Assembly (NCBI GenBank): GCA_023630585.1
Contig: CM042541.1
Location: 16,726,501-16,790,500, forward strand
Length of the DNA: 64,000 bases
Origin: Cranoglanis bouderius
Taxonomy: Eukaryota; Chordata; Actinopteri; Siluriformes; Cranoglanididae
Direction: 5' to 3'
Shown here piece after piece: positions 1 to 10,125 of this stretch. The notes under the pieces are model-generated. The model worked only from the letters and a program-made list of their open reading frames with translations. It did no database searches and was not told the origin of the DNA. The position numbers and the translations under genes were made by a program. Numbering within the stretch: the first letter of the stretch is position 1; each line of letters begins with the position of its first letter.

Positions 1-188
1 TAAACCAACCACATTAAAGATGCCATGTGTTTAAAAACTGAAAAAAGTTTAAGAAGTTTTAAAAAAGAAGTTTAAAAGCGTTTCTAGATACAGGAATTTG
101 ATGAAGAGCCCTGGAGGAAAATATTTCCTAAACACACGTCTACTGGTAAACAGGAACTTAATTTCAAATGTATTAATAGGATCTAACA
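1..188. other. AT-rich sequence, no gene seen
   Basis: Left edge of the window. It should belong to the intron following the prag1-like exon, because that gene runs leftward. I see no coding potential or repeat boundary until the Tc1 fragment begins at about 189. Confidence 0.5.
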
Positions 189-364
189 CCAGTCAAGGGG
201 TGGGATATATTAGGCAGCAAGTGAACAGTCAGTTCTCGAAGTTGATGTGTTGGAAGCAGGAAAAAGTCGAGCCCATGCCTCTACGGGTCAGAGCTGTTTT
301 GGCGGCACAAGCGGGACCTACACAATATTACGCAGGTGGATTTCGTGTTATGGCTGATCAGTGT
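189..364 (+). mobile_element. Internally deleted Tc1/mariner-like remnant
   Basis: Bases 189-270 match, with the same wording, the start of the Tc1-like copy at 2925-3473 (reverse strand there): the GGGGTGGGATATAT block, then AGGCAGCAAGTGAACAGTCA. At about 273 the sequence jumps directly to the other end of the element (CAGAGCTGTTTTGGC, then the terminal motif TTATGGCTGATCAGTG near 351-364). Nearly the whole transposase gene is missing, so this is a dead, MITE-like deletion derivative. The 5' terminal repeat is also lost. Confidence 0.7.
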
Positions 365-1418
365 ATGTTTAAATGGCAATCACATAAGGGCACTTCTTTC
401 ATTCCTTTTGGGAATGGGTTATGAAAATATTCCTTTTGGGAATGGGTTATGACATTTAAGTTTTCATTTTTAATGAAAGTTTTAATGAATCATAGTATAT
501 ACTGTTTATACTGTTTAATATACCATTTTAATTGTACCCTAAACTACGATATATTTACTTATTAGATAACTGGAAGATACTTTTGACCGTCATCTAGTAT
601 ATATGGTTACTCAGTTGTACATAAAATAAAACACTTTTTTTATTTTTACTCCTCAGTCTGCGTTGCTAAACTTATGGCTTTCCCAAGTTGCCATTCTACA
701 TGAGAAATGAATGTATGGCATCCATTAATTTATTTAATTTTTTTAATATATATATTTGGCAAATATGGAGTATGGAGTCCTCGTTAAGATTTTATTTATA
801 AAATGATGTTTTTTAGATGCTCATCCAGTAATCAAATTCTATTTAATGTATTACTTATACTAATTATTAAGCCATAAGTTTTTGAGTACATATTGTTCAT
901 TTCATATCTGGACTCATTAAGCATCGTCCTCTACTCTGTATGGCCCCTTAATACCTTTTCAAAACCCTGTACACTATCTAAAAATGTAGTTGTTATTGTG
1001 ACTCTAAGTTGAAATGTTGTAACCTGACAAGTGTGACCAAAAAAAAAAAAAAGGTGTTTGTAATATTGCCCTACAATTTGCAACACTGACCTACATTAGA
1101 CCTTGAAATATTTTTCATTTACAGCTTTGGTTTATGTTGTTCTGGCCCTGAACACAGCTGTCAGAGTTTCAAAAGGAAATTCACAAAATGATCGTAGTTT
1201 GAATAGAGGAGATAGGGGTCAATTTGGGTGTAATTATGATTGTGATTTGCCTCGCAGCCAGAAGCCAGACTGAACATTACACTGCTCCTTTAATAGAATT
1301 CCACAGAGATCCACATATACAGTGTTAACTGAAAGCAGAGTTCCAATTTGACATTTAACGAACTTTTAGTGTGACTGGTGCACATGCACAGGAAGTACAA
1401 GAGTCTTCTGTCAAATAC
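365..1418. other. Intronic AT-rich DNA, no gene seen
   Basis: This lies downstream of the prag1-like exon on the minus strand, so it should be intron. It holds a short duplicated phrase (TCCTTTTGGGAATGGGTTATGA at about 402-423 and 430-451), a poly-A run near 1039-1052, and no supportable exon or repeat. Confidence 0.5.
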
Positions 1419-1658
1419 CTGCTGTGCGTTCATGGTAAACTCTGCTGCCATCTCTGTTGTGTCTAAATTCATCATGGTGGGCTTGACGGCGATAGTGGGC
1501 TTGATGTAGGCCGAAGTTGAGGCGCCTTCATCCTCCTCTTCGTCCCCGCACAAGCTCTTCCTGCCTTTAGCGTTGGCGTGGGCACTACGTGGGTGGAAGC
1601 AGTTCTTACAGGATCCCGGTTTCCACACGTGCTCTGCAAACTCACTGCACGCTGACAT
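1419..1658 (-). CDS. prag1: PRAG1/PEAK-family pseudokinase scaffold, first coding exon
   Basis: The exon encodes 80 residues read leftward from ATG at 1658-1656. It begins MSACSEFAEHVWKPGSCKNC, the conserved N-terminal signature shared by PEAK1 and PRAG1. An acidic stretch follows (residues 39-45), then KPTIAVKPTMM at residues 53-63. The spacing and wording (SACSxF, WKPGSCKNCF, EDEG..S.Y.KPTIAVKPTMM) resemble PRAG1 more than PEAK1. It ends in CAG followed by a GT donor at 1418-1417, giving a phase-0 intron. An in-frame GTG-led extension (LHK before MSAC) exists, and a plausible AG acceptor lies at 1677-1676, so this exon probably carries a little 5'UTR. PRAG1 is a cytoplasmic scaffold with a pseudokinase domain that works with Rnd2/RhoA, CSK and PEAK1. 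The pseudokinase part lies outside the window. A PEAK1 co-orthologue is the alternative. Confidence 0.82.
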
Positions 1659-1675
1659 TTTATGCAACACGCTTC

Positions 1676-2689
1676 CTGGGCAGGATGTGGTTCCAGGTTA
1701 CACGTGGGTGAAGCCAGTGGAGCAGAGAGAAGGCTGACTGGTCATGATGCATATAAGTGTGTGACCTCAGACACCTACGAGGAAATAAAATAAAAGCAGG
1801 AAATTAAAACTGATTCTACACATAGCAACAAAATTTGAACATAGTAGCTGTTAATAAAACTGCTACCAAACACAACCGATATTATTAGTATAGTATGTGT
1901 TATTAGTGTGTGACTTGTGAGTGAGCCTTTAAAACTCACAGTACTAAAGTTACACTCTAAACACCCAATGAAGCAGCACAAAGCCTGTTTCATTTTGAAA
2001 GATACATGGAATAGAGGCAACAGTTTTCATTTAATCTATTTATTGTTATGCAGGAAAGCCTTACTGAGACCAGCGTGATATAAATAATATCGATAATAAT
2101 AGAAATTATTATAATAGAATATTATTATATCACCTGGATGTGTATCAGCAAATACTGGGTAGATTAAGAATTTGTGTTAGTGCCTGATGTGCTGCTAATG
2201 TAGATCACTGCATGCTCTTTAAAAATAGCTAGATGGCGACGGTAAAGGAGGACGACTTGATGGATGAAATTTGTTGATTTTCTAGGGACTGCCATTTAAG
2301 AATATTTGAATAGACCAAAATGTATTTTAGTACATGTTGATGCATTTTTGCTGGACCGGCCTAGAAAAGGCATTTTTACTCACTGACTGACTTTCAGTGT
2401 TGGAATGAGCATACGTGAGAAGTTTAGCTTCAATGAAAAACTGGGAATATGTGGTTGGTCAGATTTAACAGAACACATTATGTATAGTTACCATAAAAAT
2501 GATTAAGTGTCTCATCAAAATGTGATTTCATTAATAACTAGTTTGAATTTTGAGGTCTGAATGAGTATCATTAATTGACGTAGTAGTAACGTGATCCAGT
2601 TAGGTTATATAATTTCGTGAGGATGTTAGCACTGACGGCAAGAACTATAACTATAGTATTAAACTAGCATGATTAAAGCGTGTGTGGTA
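1676..2689. other. Intronic sequence upstream of the prag1-like exon
   Basis: AT-rich DNA with no recognised repeat. Ending at 1676 is a candidate minus-strand splice acceptor for the exon at 1419-1675 (TCCTGCCCAG on the minus strand). No other coding signal is visible. Confidence 0.45.
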
Positions 2690-2765
2690 GAATAGTGCAG
2701 CGGTAAATTTCATGGCCTCACTAACCCAGCTACCTGGGTTTGATCCTGGGGTGAGTGAGTTTATT
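2690..2765 (+). repeat. tRNA-derived SINE head, remnant
   Basis: A short tRNA-like promoter block: GTGCAGCGGTAAATTTCATG resembles a degraded A box, and GGTTTGATCCT is a good B box. No cloverleaf with paired acceptor arms can be made, so it is a SINE 5' fragment rather than a tRNA gene. Confidence 0.45.
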
Positions 2766-2924
2766 CAGGACTTTTAAAATACATGATCAAATCATGCTGG
2801 ATGCATGAAAACAAACAGTGTTCATGTAACTCATTGTAGTCCATTCACGTGGAACGGATGTACACAACTGAATGCAGTAATTTTTTTTCCCCCAGTGCAA
2901 TTTCAATCTTGCTGTCTTGCTACC

Positions 2925-3473
2925 ACCTACCTAATATTGTGTAGGTCCCTTTTGTGCTGCCAAAACAGCTCTGACTCTTCGAGGCATGGACTCCACAAGA
3001 CCTTTGAAGGTGTGCTGTGGTAGCTGGCACCAAAATGTTAGCAACAAATCCTTTAAGTCTGACACTTTTATAGCCAGCATTAACTTTCTCGGCAATTTGT
3101 GCTACAGTAGCTCTTCGGGCTAGTCTTTGTTCCCCACACGCATCAATGAGCCTTGGGCACCAATGACCCTGTCGCATTTCACCGGTCGTCCTTCCTTGGA
3201 CCACTTTTGGTAGGTACTAACCACAGCATACTGGGAACACCCCACAAGACCTGCCGTTTTGGAGATGCTCTGACCCAGTTGTCTAGCCCTTGTCAAAGTC
3301 ACTCAGATCCGTCCGCTTACCCAGTTTTCCTGCTTCCAACACATCAGCTTCGAGAACTGACTGTTCACTTGCTGCCTCATATATCCCACCCCTTGACAGG
3401 TGCCATTGTAATGAAATAATCAGTATTATTCACTTCACATGTCAGTAGTTTTAATGTTATGGCTGATCGGTGT
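2925..3473 (-). mobile_element. Tc1/mariner-like element, internally deleted
   Basis: On the minus strand the element starts with a terminal repeat (ACACCGATCAGCCATAAC at 3473-3456). It then encodes a recognisable Tc1 transposase N-terminus in broken frames: a paired-like helix-turn-helix (QSISKTAGLVGCSQYAVVST, about 3270-3211), then a GHWCPRLIDACGEQRLARRA block and AQIAEKVNAGY. After that it jumps to the far terminus (GCCAAAACAGCTCTGACTC region at 2955-2980), with the catalytic DDE region missing. It is the same family as 189-364. Confidence 0.8.
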
Positions 3474-4299
3474 GCACGCATCTGCTGACGCTTGTGTGAC
3501 ATGTTATGCAGCTGATGGCAGTCTGGCAAAACTAGGCTTGCCCAGTTTCCTTTTGTTAATCATATCTTTTGTGAGAACAGAATAAGGTTTCAGAGTACAC
3601 ATGTACTTCCAGGTTGACTCTGTTCATGCTAAAATTTATATATGTAAAAAAAAAATGTATTTCCTATATAGCCCATGCCAAGGAACACGAGCTTATCCTG
3701 CTAGCACATTGACACCAGCTGCTTGGTCCAGGCCTAGTCAGGGTGAACCTGTTTGGCATCGTTGTTCTGCTCGGTCTCGTGTTTAACATCGGGAAGATGA
3801 GAGTCCTCATGCTGGGGCAGGTTTTGTCTCTGAAGCACCACAATTCAGCGCAAACGTCAATTCCACATCCAATAAAACACTCATGAGGCGCCTCACTGGA
3901 GAAAGTAGGAATGTTAGGAATGTGTGTGAATGCATGTGAGGGGGTTATTGACTCACACCATGGTGAGTTTCACACCACAACGGTGAGGGACAAGGTCAAA
4001 CACACACACACACACGCACACACACACAATTCCAGTTGCTCTCATAATAAAAAGGGTTAAACACTAACACGTACACTTTTTTAAGTCGCACACTGTGTGA
4101 CTGCATTTAAGGTGAAAGACAACTTATCAGTGAAATGAAATTCATTTTATGTTTTATAATTGTGGTATAGTGTTGTACTGACACATCCACACAGCCCTGT
4201 GCTTTAGGAGGACAACCTAAAAAAAAAGGACTTCACCTTTGTCCTGCTTTTAGTTTCATCACAGGAAGTCAGGCTGTTAGGCGACTCCACCCATTACAC

Positions 4300-4341
<42 letters not shown>

Positions 4342-4765
4342 CAACCCGATAACCAGAGAAACACAATTGCTTGTTTGCTGTGGAGTTTCTGTCACATGAT
4401 ACACGATAACACTTTACATTCAGGTGTTTATCCCGCAGCGCTGTTCAATTCTGGACTTTGTTTGGTGTTGATTGATTTTCGATAGCAGCAACTCTGCCAA
4501 CAGTACGACTGCAAATCACGGGTATATATTAATGCGCTTATTTTAATAAATTATAGTTTCTACAGAAACAGTTCAGTCACAGGAACTTGCATAGAGGACG
4601 CTCTACACAAACATATTAAAAAAGTGTGTAGTTGTTGATTTGGTGGAGTTTTCTGTTTGGGATGTTTATTTAACATTTATGGAAGGAGTCTCCAGTGTCA
4701 GCGCTTTGTACCACTCAGAGATAAAACTATAACTTAAAATAAATAAATAAACAAATAAATAAATA
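3474..4765. other. Non-coding DNA with CA microsatellites
   Basis: No gene seen. It contains (CA)n at about 4000-4027 and a longer (AC)n at about 4301-4340. The remainder is unremarkable AT-rich sequence. Confidence 0.5.
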
Positions 4766-4840
4766 GTAATTGTTGGCAAATTGCTGTAGTGCAAGAAGAA
4801 ATAAACCACTTTGAAACATGCTCCTATAGGAAAGAAATAT
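4766..4840 (+). repeat. Dispersed repeat, 'TTGTTGGCAAATTGCTGT' family
   Basis: This shares the phrase TAATTGTTGGCAAATTGCTG and the following AAGAAGAAATAAA...CTATAGGAAA with copies at about 22055-22200, 36050-36185 and (reverse) 58470-58640. At least four copies in 64 kb mark it as a repeat family, probably MITE-like. The family name is not known to me. Confidence 0.55.
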
Positions 4841-4891
4841 TTATTCCTGTTTTACTGCATCTGTAATGTTTATTAACAAACAATTTCAGCA

Positions 4892-5548
4892 TTAAAGAGA
4901 TAGTTCAAAAAAACCCAAATTTAAGTCTTTATTCACAAAATATCTTCACTTCCGCATAGATCTCCGACCCACGCTCACGAGAGAACCACGCCGCATACGT
5001 GTTGTGTTGACACGAGAGCAGACATAAAAATGGTAATAAAAACGGTAACGTCCACTCAACGAGGCCCGGAAGCATTGCACGTTTACAGCAGAGGAAGAAG
5101 GAAGCTGTACACAAACTGAATCACATAGAACAATCTTTGTAACAAAGATGTCTGCCAATTTCAACAAAGAGGACTTGGTTTTTTTTTTGTCTGCCCTCGC
5201 ATCAACACGGCACGCATGCGTCGTGGTTCTCTTGTCAACGCGCATTAGAGATCTATGCGGAAGTGAAGATATTTTGTGAATAAAGACTTATTTTTAGTTT
5301 TTTTGTGCACACAAAGCATTCGTATCAGAGAACACATGGATTACTTTTATGATGCCTTTATGAACTTTTTGGCACTTGAATGTTTTGGTTACTTGGACTG
5401 AAAATGGAGGGACAGAAATCTCCCAGGTTTCATAAAAAATATCTTCAATTGTGTTCCGAAGATGAACGAAGGTTTTATGGGTTTGGAACGACATGAGGGT
5501 GAGTAATGGATGACAGAATTTAAATTTTTGGGTGGACTATCCCTTTAA
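4892..5548. mobile_element. Palindromic MITE with TTAA ends and nested inverted repeat
   Basis: The outer ends pair: TTAAAGAGATAGTTCA... at 4892 against ...GGACTATCCCTTTAA ending at 5548, both finishing in TTAA. Nested within is a second, nearly perfect inverted repeat: CAAAATATCTTCACTTCCGC (about 4936-4955) pairs with GCGGAAGTGAAGATATTTTG (about 5258-5277). The terminal motif (AAAGGGATAGTTCACC-like) is a very common teleost MITE end. No coding capacity is visible. Confidence 0.8.
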
Positions 5549-5639
5549 GTAGTAAACTGACAGTAATGTTAACACCTGTATTAACTGACGATTGATTGAA
5601 TGTTAACTAAAACGTTAAAGTTTAGTAAATCCACGACTA

Positions 5640-5925
5640 GGGGGCACGGTAGCTTAGTGGTTAGCACATTTCCCACGCACCTCCGGAGTTGGGGTTCGAA
5701 TCCTGGCCCCGCCCTGTGTGTGTGTGTGGAATTTGCATGTTCTCCCTGTGCTCTGGGCGTTTCCCCCAAGTACTCTGCTTTCCTACCCCAGTCCAAAGTC
5801 ATGTGTTGTAGGCTGACTGGCTTTTCGAAATTGTCTATACTGTGTGAATGTGAGTGCGATTGTGCCTTGTGATGGGGTGTCCCCTGCCTTGTGCCCCGAG
5901 TTCCCTGGGATAGGCTCCAGGCTAT
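5640..5925 (+). repeat. tRNA-derived SINE, near full length
   Basis: This begins GGGGGCACGGTAGCTTAGTG (A-box-like TAGCTTAGTGG at 5651-5661), with B box GGTTCGAATCC at about 5693-5703. The family body follows (TTGCATGTTCTCCCTGTGCT, TCCAAAGTCATG, GTTGTAGGCTGACTGG) and the tail GGGATAGGCTCCAGGCT. It is a Pol III-type retroposon with many other copies in this window. Confidence 0.85.
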
Positions 5926-6588
5926 ACTGATAACTCCTGAAATTAACCACTCAGGAACAGATTCACTTCATTTCGTTCACTGTGGATGGTCATCATGTCA
6001 CACTGTAGTGTTCAGCTGAACGTTAGCGACCTCATTACTGACAATCTAGTATACAGTGTTTCTTAGCATTACACAAACATACAAAAGCTTTGTGCTGTTG
6101 TGGTATGATTTCTTTTTCAACAGCACAGAACACAGGTCTGATTTTGTATTTGAGGTTGTATTCGAGTCGTGAGTCACTCACTGGGTCAGAGAGAAGTAAT
6201 GCGATATGATAAATTAAGCAAAGAGAATCTAAGCCATGAGGTGACCACTGGACTCAGGACACACACTGTGAATCATCGTCTTTTGCTCATTCTTATTATA
6301 TTTGTCAAGAAAAACTGATTGATCCCGATTTAAACATTTTGCTCCAGATATACCCGACAATTTTTAATAATTGTGTCAGAGAGATGATTAATAGTCAGTA
6401 ATGCAACGTAGTAGTAGTAGTGTAACGTTAAACTAGTTAACTTAAATGAGTGTGTGATCTCTGGTACTTTCGCTTGTTGCTTGATAATTACAGCAGTTTT
6501 TAGTTTGGGTGTGAAAATCATCTGTTTTTTTTTGTTTTGTGTTGACTCGCTATTAAAAAAATATATATATTCTTAAATATTCTGAAAT
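5926..6588. other. Non-coding AT-rich DNA
   Basis: No exon or repeat boundary is supportable. There is a small (GTA)n run near 6405-6420. Confidence 0.4.
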
Positions 6589-6846
6589 GGGGGCATGGTG
6601 GCTTAGTGGTTAGCATGTTTGCCTCGCACCCCCGGGGTTGGGGGTTTGATTCCCGCCTCCGCCCTGTGTGCGGGGAGTTTGCATGTTCTCCCCGTGCTTC
6701 AGGGGTTTCCTCCGGATACTCTGGTTTCCTCCCGGAGTCCAAAGACATGCATTGTAGGCTAACTGGCCTTTCCAAATTGTCCGTAGTGTGTGAGTGTGTG
6801 AGATTGGCACCCCCCTCCAAGGTGTCCCCCGCCTTGAGCCCCGAGT
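6589..6846 (+). repeat. tRNA-derived SINE
   Basis: Same family as 5640-5925, with head GGGGGCATGGTGGCTTAGTG and box B at GGTTTGATTCC. The body is complete to GCCTTGAGCCCCGAGTT. The terminal GATAAGCGGTACAG block is missing. Confidence 0.85.
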
Positions 6847-7925
6847 TCTGCAGTCTGCAGATGATCTGCAGTCGAGGTTAAATTGGGGTTAGTCTTCTCA
6901 TGTGTAAATGTACACACACACACACACACACACACACACTCAGGAGCAGAATAGAAATGTTTTTCTGAATTTACAGAATTTTAATAAACAACAAATTTCC
7001 TGTGAAAATGCTCATACCAAAAGATCTGTTCATTGAAAAATGAGGCCCATTGTTTCTGTTGAGACAAAAAAAAATTAACAGCAGTGTTCAGTGCTGCGGA
7101 GCCAAAAAATTAGAGCGCTGTTTGGTTTAGTTCTGGCCAGCAATGCCGTGTACTTCTGTGAACGTTTGATAGCCATCATCTATGATAAAGATGAAAACAT
7201 GCTCAGAGCAGCAGCAGAGGTAGCAATATGTTTACCGCAGTACTGGATTTTAAAGAGTTTACAGCACAGTCGTGGCCCTGTGCCGAGAAACAGAGCTGCT
7301 GTAGCGTGATTCAGGGCGAGTCCAGAGGGAGGGGGTGTGAAATTTTTGGGGAGTCGCAGTCAGACACAAAAGAGATGGGAACCACTGGAGTAGGGAATGC
7401 GATCGGGTGAAAAAATTAGACAGCAATAGACAAAAATGCATTTTGATCTGTGTTTTTAAAAAGCCGACAGTGAGGTAACTGTCAAATCATATACCACAAC
7501 TAAGCATGAAACTTTAACTAGTGCATAACCAGTCTTTACTGTCCAACTAGTCATTCACTAATGATGCTTTAATAAAAGAACTGACACCCGGTGATCAATA
7601 TTATAGTGTATATATCGATCGATATTCTAATTTATAATAAGTGTATAATTGTATTCATATATCACAAGATCAAGATCATATTGCCATATAAGTCAGCACA
7701 CATCAGTCTGCACAGAAAAAAGAAAAACACACACAGACAGACAGACACACATACACCAGCAACACATTGGAAATTCGCCTGCTCTCAACTAACGATTAGC
7801 AATTTGAGCTGAGAAACAGCAGAAATCTAGCTGATTTGGTGTCCATTATAACAGGAAACAAACTTACAGCTTATAGATTTTAACTGGTTGTATCTTAGCT
7901 TGATTAAAACACAATATTATGTTTT
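6847..7925. other. Non-coding DNA, short AC microsatellite
   Basis: This contains (AC)n at about 6911-6939. The open stretch around 7091-7309 has no recognisable protein family. I see no gene. Confidence 0.4.
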
Positions 7926-8556
7926 TCAAGGCTCGGAACTGCGAACCATTTTGGTTGCATATGCTCCCGAAATTTCATCTCTGCGACCTCAAAATATATT
8001 TGGGAGCATTTGTGCGAGTGCATATAATTGTTGTGGTGCGACCCGTTTTCATTTCTCTACAAAACGTTCGCTAATTACCGCACAGTATGTGCCTGCTTTG
8101 AGCTGATACAGTGCCCAGTCCACCGATCTATCCAATGTTACATAACCAATTAAACTTTATCTTTACATTCTTAACTTTACTGCAGATTTTAGATCAGTGA
8201 AAGGGAGTGACATTAGCCGTCAATCATACCCTTTCACTGCACTCCGTTGTCACGTGATGGGGAGCTAACTAGTGCGCAAAATGTAAAGAGCTGAAGAGAG
8301 ATGATGAAAAGAACACTGAGAGATTTCTTTTGTAAGCCGCCTAAAGTTACAGATAATGTAACTCCTGGAGTTGGTGGTGGCGATCATGTGGTGAATGTGG
8401 ATGCACCAGCGGAAAAGAAGGCTTACGGTTTTCGGAAAGAGTGGCTGAAAGACTTCAAGTGGCTCCGCTATGAAAATGGCTCAATGCACTGCGTTCACTG
8501 TAAAGCCTGTGGGACAGAGGTCTCAGGTAACACTGAATCCACACATTTTAAGCGCG
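7926..8556 (+). mobile_element. 5' portion of a hAT-like transposon
   Basis: The left end AAGGCTCGGAACTGCGAACC, followed by GCATATGCTCCCGAAATTTC, resembles the terminal region of a fish hAT family that begins with 'GGGCTCGAA'. About 370 bp in, a zinc-finger reading frame starts (8301). The element is cut off by a SINE at 8557, and I do not see the rest of the transposase or the right end. Confidence 0.5.
8301..8556 (+). pseudogene. Truncated zinc-finger (BED/TTF-type) hAT transposase N-terminus
   Basis: It reads MMKRTLRDFFCKPPKV near the start. From about residue 42 comes the motif FRKEWLKDFKWLRYENG, followed by MHCVHCKACG. The aromatic-rich W..F.WL pattern with a C..C pair is typical of zinc fingers in hAT-derived proteins of the ZNF862/ZMYM-like kind. 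The frame loses homology at about residue 85, where SINE sequence begins, so it cannot make a full transposase. A domesticated host gene is possible in principle, but no continuation is visible downstream. Confidence 0.6.
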
Positions 8557-8716
8557 AGTGGTGGTGGTGTTTTTAAAACCCCAGCACCACCAAGCCGCCA
8601 CTGTTGGGCCCTTGAGCAAGGCCCTTAACCCTCAACTGCTCATATGTATAAATGAAATTAAAAAAATTTTAAGTCGCTCTGGATAAGGGCGTCTGCGAAA
8701 TGCCGTAAATGTATAT
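8557..8716 (+). repeat. Second tRNA-derived SINE family, 5' truncated
   Basis: This contains CCACTGTTGGGCCCTTGAGC, AGGCCCTTAACCCTCAACTG and the 3' block GTCGCTCTGGATAAGGGCGT. It is a different SINE from the GGGGGCACGG family. The same family appears in reverse at 25261-25446, and fragments lie at 47845-47893 and 50393-50520. Its tRNA-like head is missing here. Confidence 0.8.
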
Positions 8717-10016
8717 ATGTGTATTTTTTTACCTAGTGAAAGTTAATTTCGATCCCTGTTTTTGCTTTACCAGTTCTTCCATTTTAAATATTGTAATCTG
8801 AATTATGGAATTTTTTTTACAGTTTATATTTCAGTCATATTATCTACTCCAGGCTACAAGCCAACATCACTATTCTTATATGCATCATGGACAGTGAAAA
8901 TATCTTCACGTATTTAATTTTACTAGTATTTTACTGGTATTGGTACCGAACACTGAAATTTTGGTATCGTGACAACTCTAGTATCAGATAAACAAGTTTA
9001 TGTAAAATATAATGCTGCACTACATCCTAAGCGGTAATTTGCCAGTAGGAATTACGTTTTTTTTTACCTTGGCACGTTTGACAGACGAAGTGGGAAAATG
9101 GACACCCCATGTTTGAATCTTGTTAGTAACAAGCTAGGCAGCTAACTGGGATGAGTGAAGTATATTTTCTTTCTCAAACAGCAAACCATGTGCAAACAAT
9201 GTTTTTTTTTTTTTTTTTTTTAAATATCCCTTCTTTAAATATACTTTGTTTAAAGAAGGGATATTTGCGATAGATGGTGCCGTTACTATTTTTGCACATC
9301 TACATTTTCCATCTACATCTACAACGTCCATTCTAAAATATAAAAATCGCATAATCTTTCAATAGCATTATGTAAGAACAAAAAAATTGAAATCGATATA
9401 TATTCGATATAATCATATAATAATTCAGTAGCCCTACTGCATTATATGTTCTGTTAAAGCGTGTCCTATTCATAAGGAAATCTGTCCCTGAGGGCTGAGG
9501 CAGTGTTTGTTCAGGAGATGGAGAGGAATGCAGCTGAACATCCTGACGTTAAGACTCCAGGCGCACAGGTCCAACACGTCAATAACCAACAAGACGAGAC
9601 AAAGACTTGGCTTAAGTTACAGCGTCAGAGTGGGTTTCACTTAACCACTCACCAAGGCTGTGTATGTGTGTGTGTGTGTATACACAGTAACAGCCAGGAT
9701 CTACGTGTAATCACCTGTCGTTTTAGTCAGCACTCATTATTTTATTCACTAAATACACTTCTGCTCTTAACTTCTACAATGTAGTGATGATGTGCAGCTT
9801 TATTCTGGAATCATCTGCACATCAGCACCCTACACAGCTACACCTCAAACACAGCATAGTCAAATCATTATATACTTTATTTTATATAAACCACTGATTC
9901 CAAACCTTACAGTTATATAGATTTATAGCCTATGAACTACATTCATCGTTAAGCGAGTGTAGTGAGTGCTTAATACTGTAATTGCGCACATCATTATTCA
10001 GACCTCAGGCATAACT
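8717..10016. other. Non-coding AT-rich DNA
   Basis: Only a poly-T tract (9201-9220), the hairpin described separately at 9222-9266 and a short (GT)n at 9662-9679 stand out. No gene is visible. Confidence 0.4.
9222..9266. repeat. Perfect 18-bp hairpin
   Basis: The arm AAATATCCCTTCTTTAAA at 9222-9239 is perfectly complementary to TTTAAAGAAGGGATATTT at 9249-9266, with a 9-base loop. It directly follows a T-tract of about 20 bases. It could be a fragment of a foldback element or a structured insertion scar. There is no evidence that it is transcribed. Confidence 0.75.
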
Positions 10017-10110
10017 ACTGACTTAAGCGCTATTCAGAAGTTGCACGAGAGTTACGTATAAGGGGTGGAGTCTGTCTAAAATAGAGGTGTGTCTCAATTC
10101 TCACCTTGAA
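10017..10110 (+). repeat. Dispersed repeat shared with 29990-30106
   Basis: CTTAAGCGCTATTCAGAAG...GAGAGTTACGTA...GGTGGAGTCTGTCTAAAATAGAG corresponds, in reverse complement and with scattered substitutions, to the segment at 29990-30106. The two copies have opposite orientation and lie 20 kb apart. Confidence 0.6.
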
Positions 10111-10125
10111 CTCCTTGAACTGTCT

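Noticed and set aside
5640..5715. Possible tRNA gene (A and B boxes)
   Set aside because: The tRNA-like block is joined to a retroposon body repeated many times in the window, and the acceptor and anticodon arms do not pair. It is a SINE head.
8301..8576. Functional zinc-finger host gene
   Set aside because: Only the N-terminal zinc-finger segment is present, it runs into SINE sequence, and no downstream exon is recognisable. It is treated as a hAT remnant.
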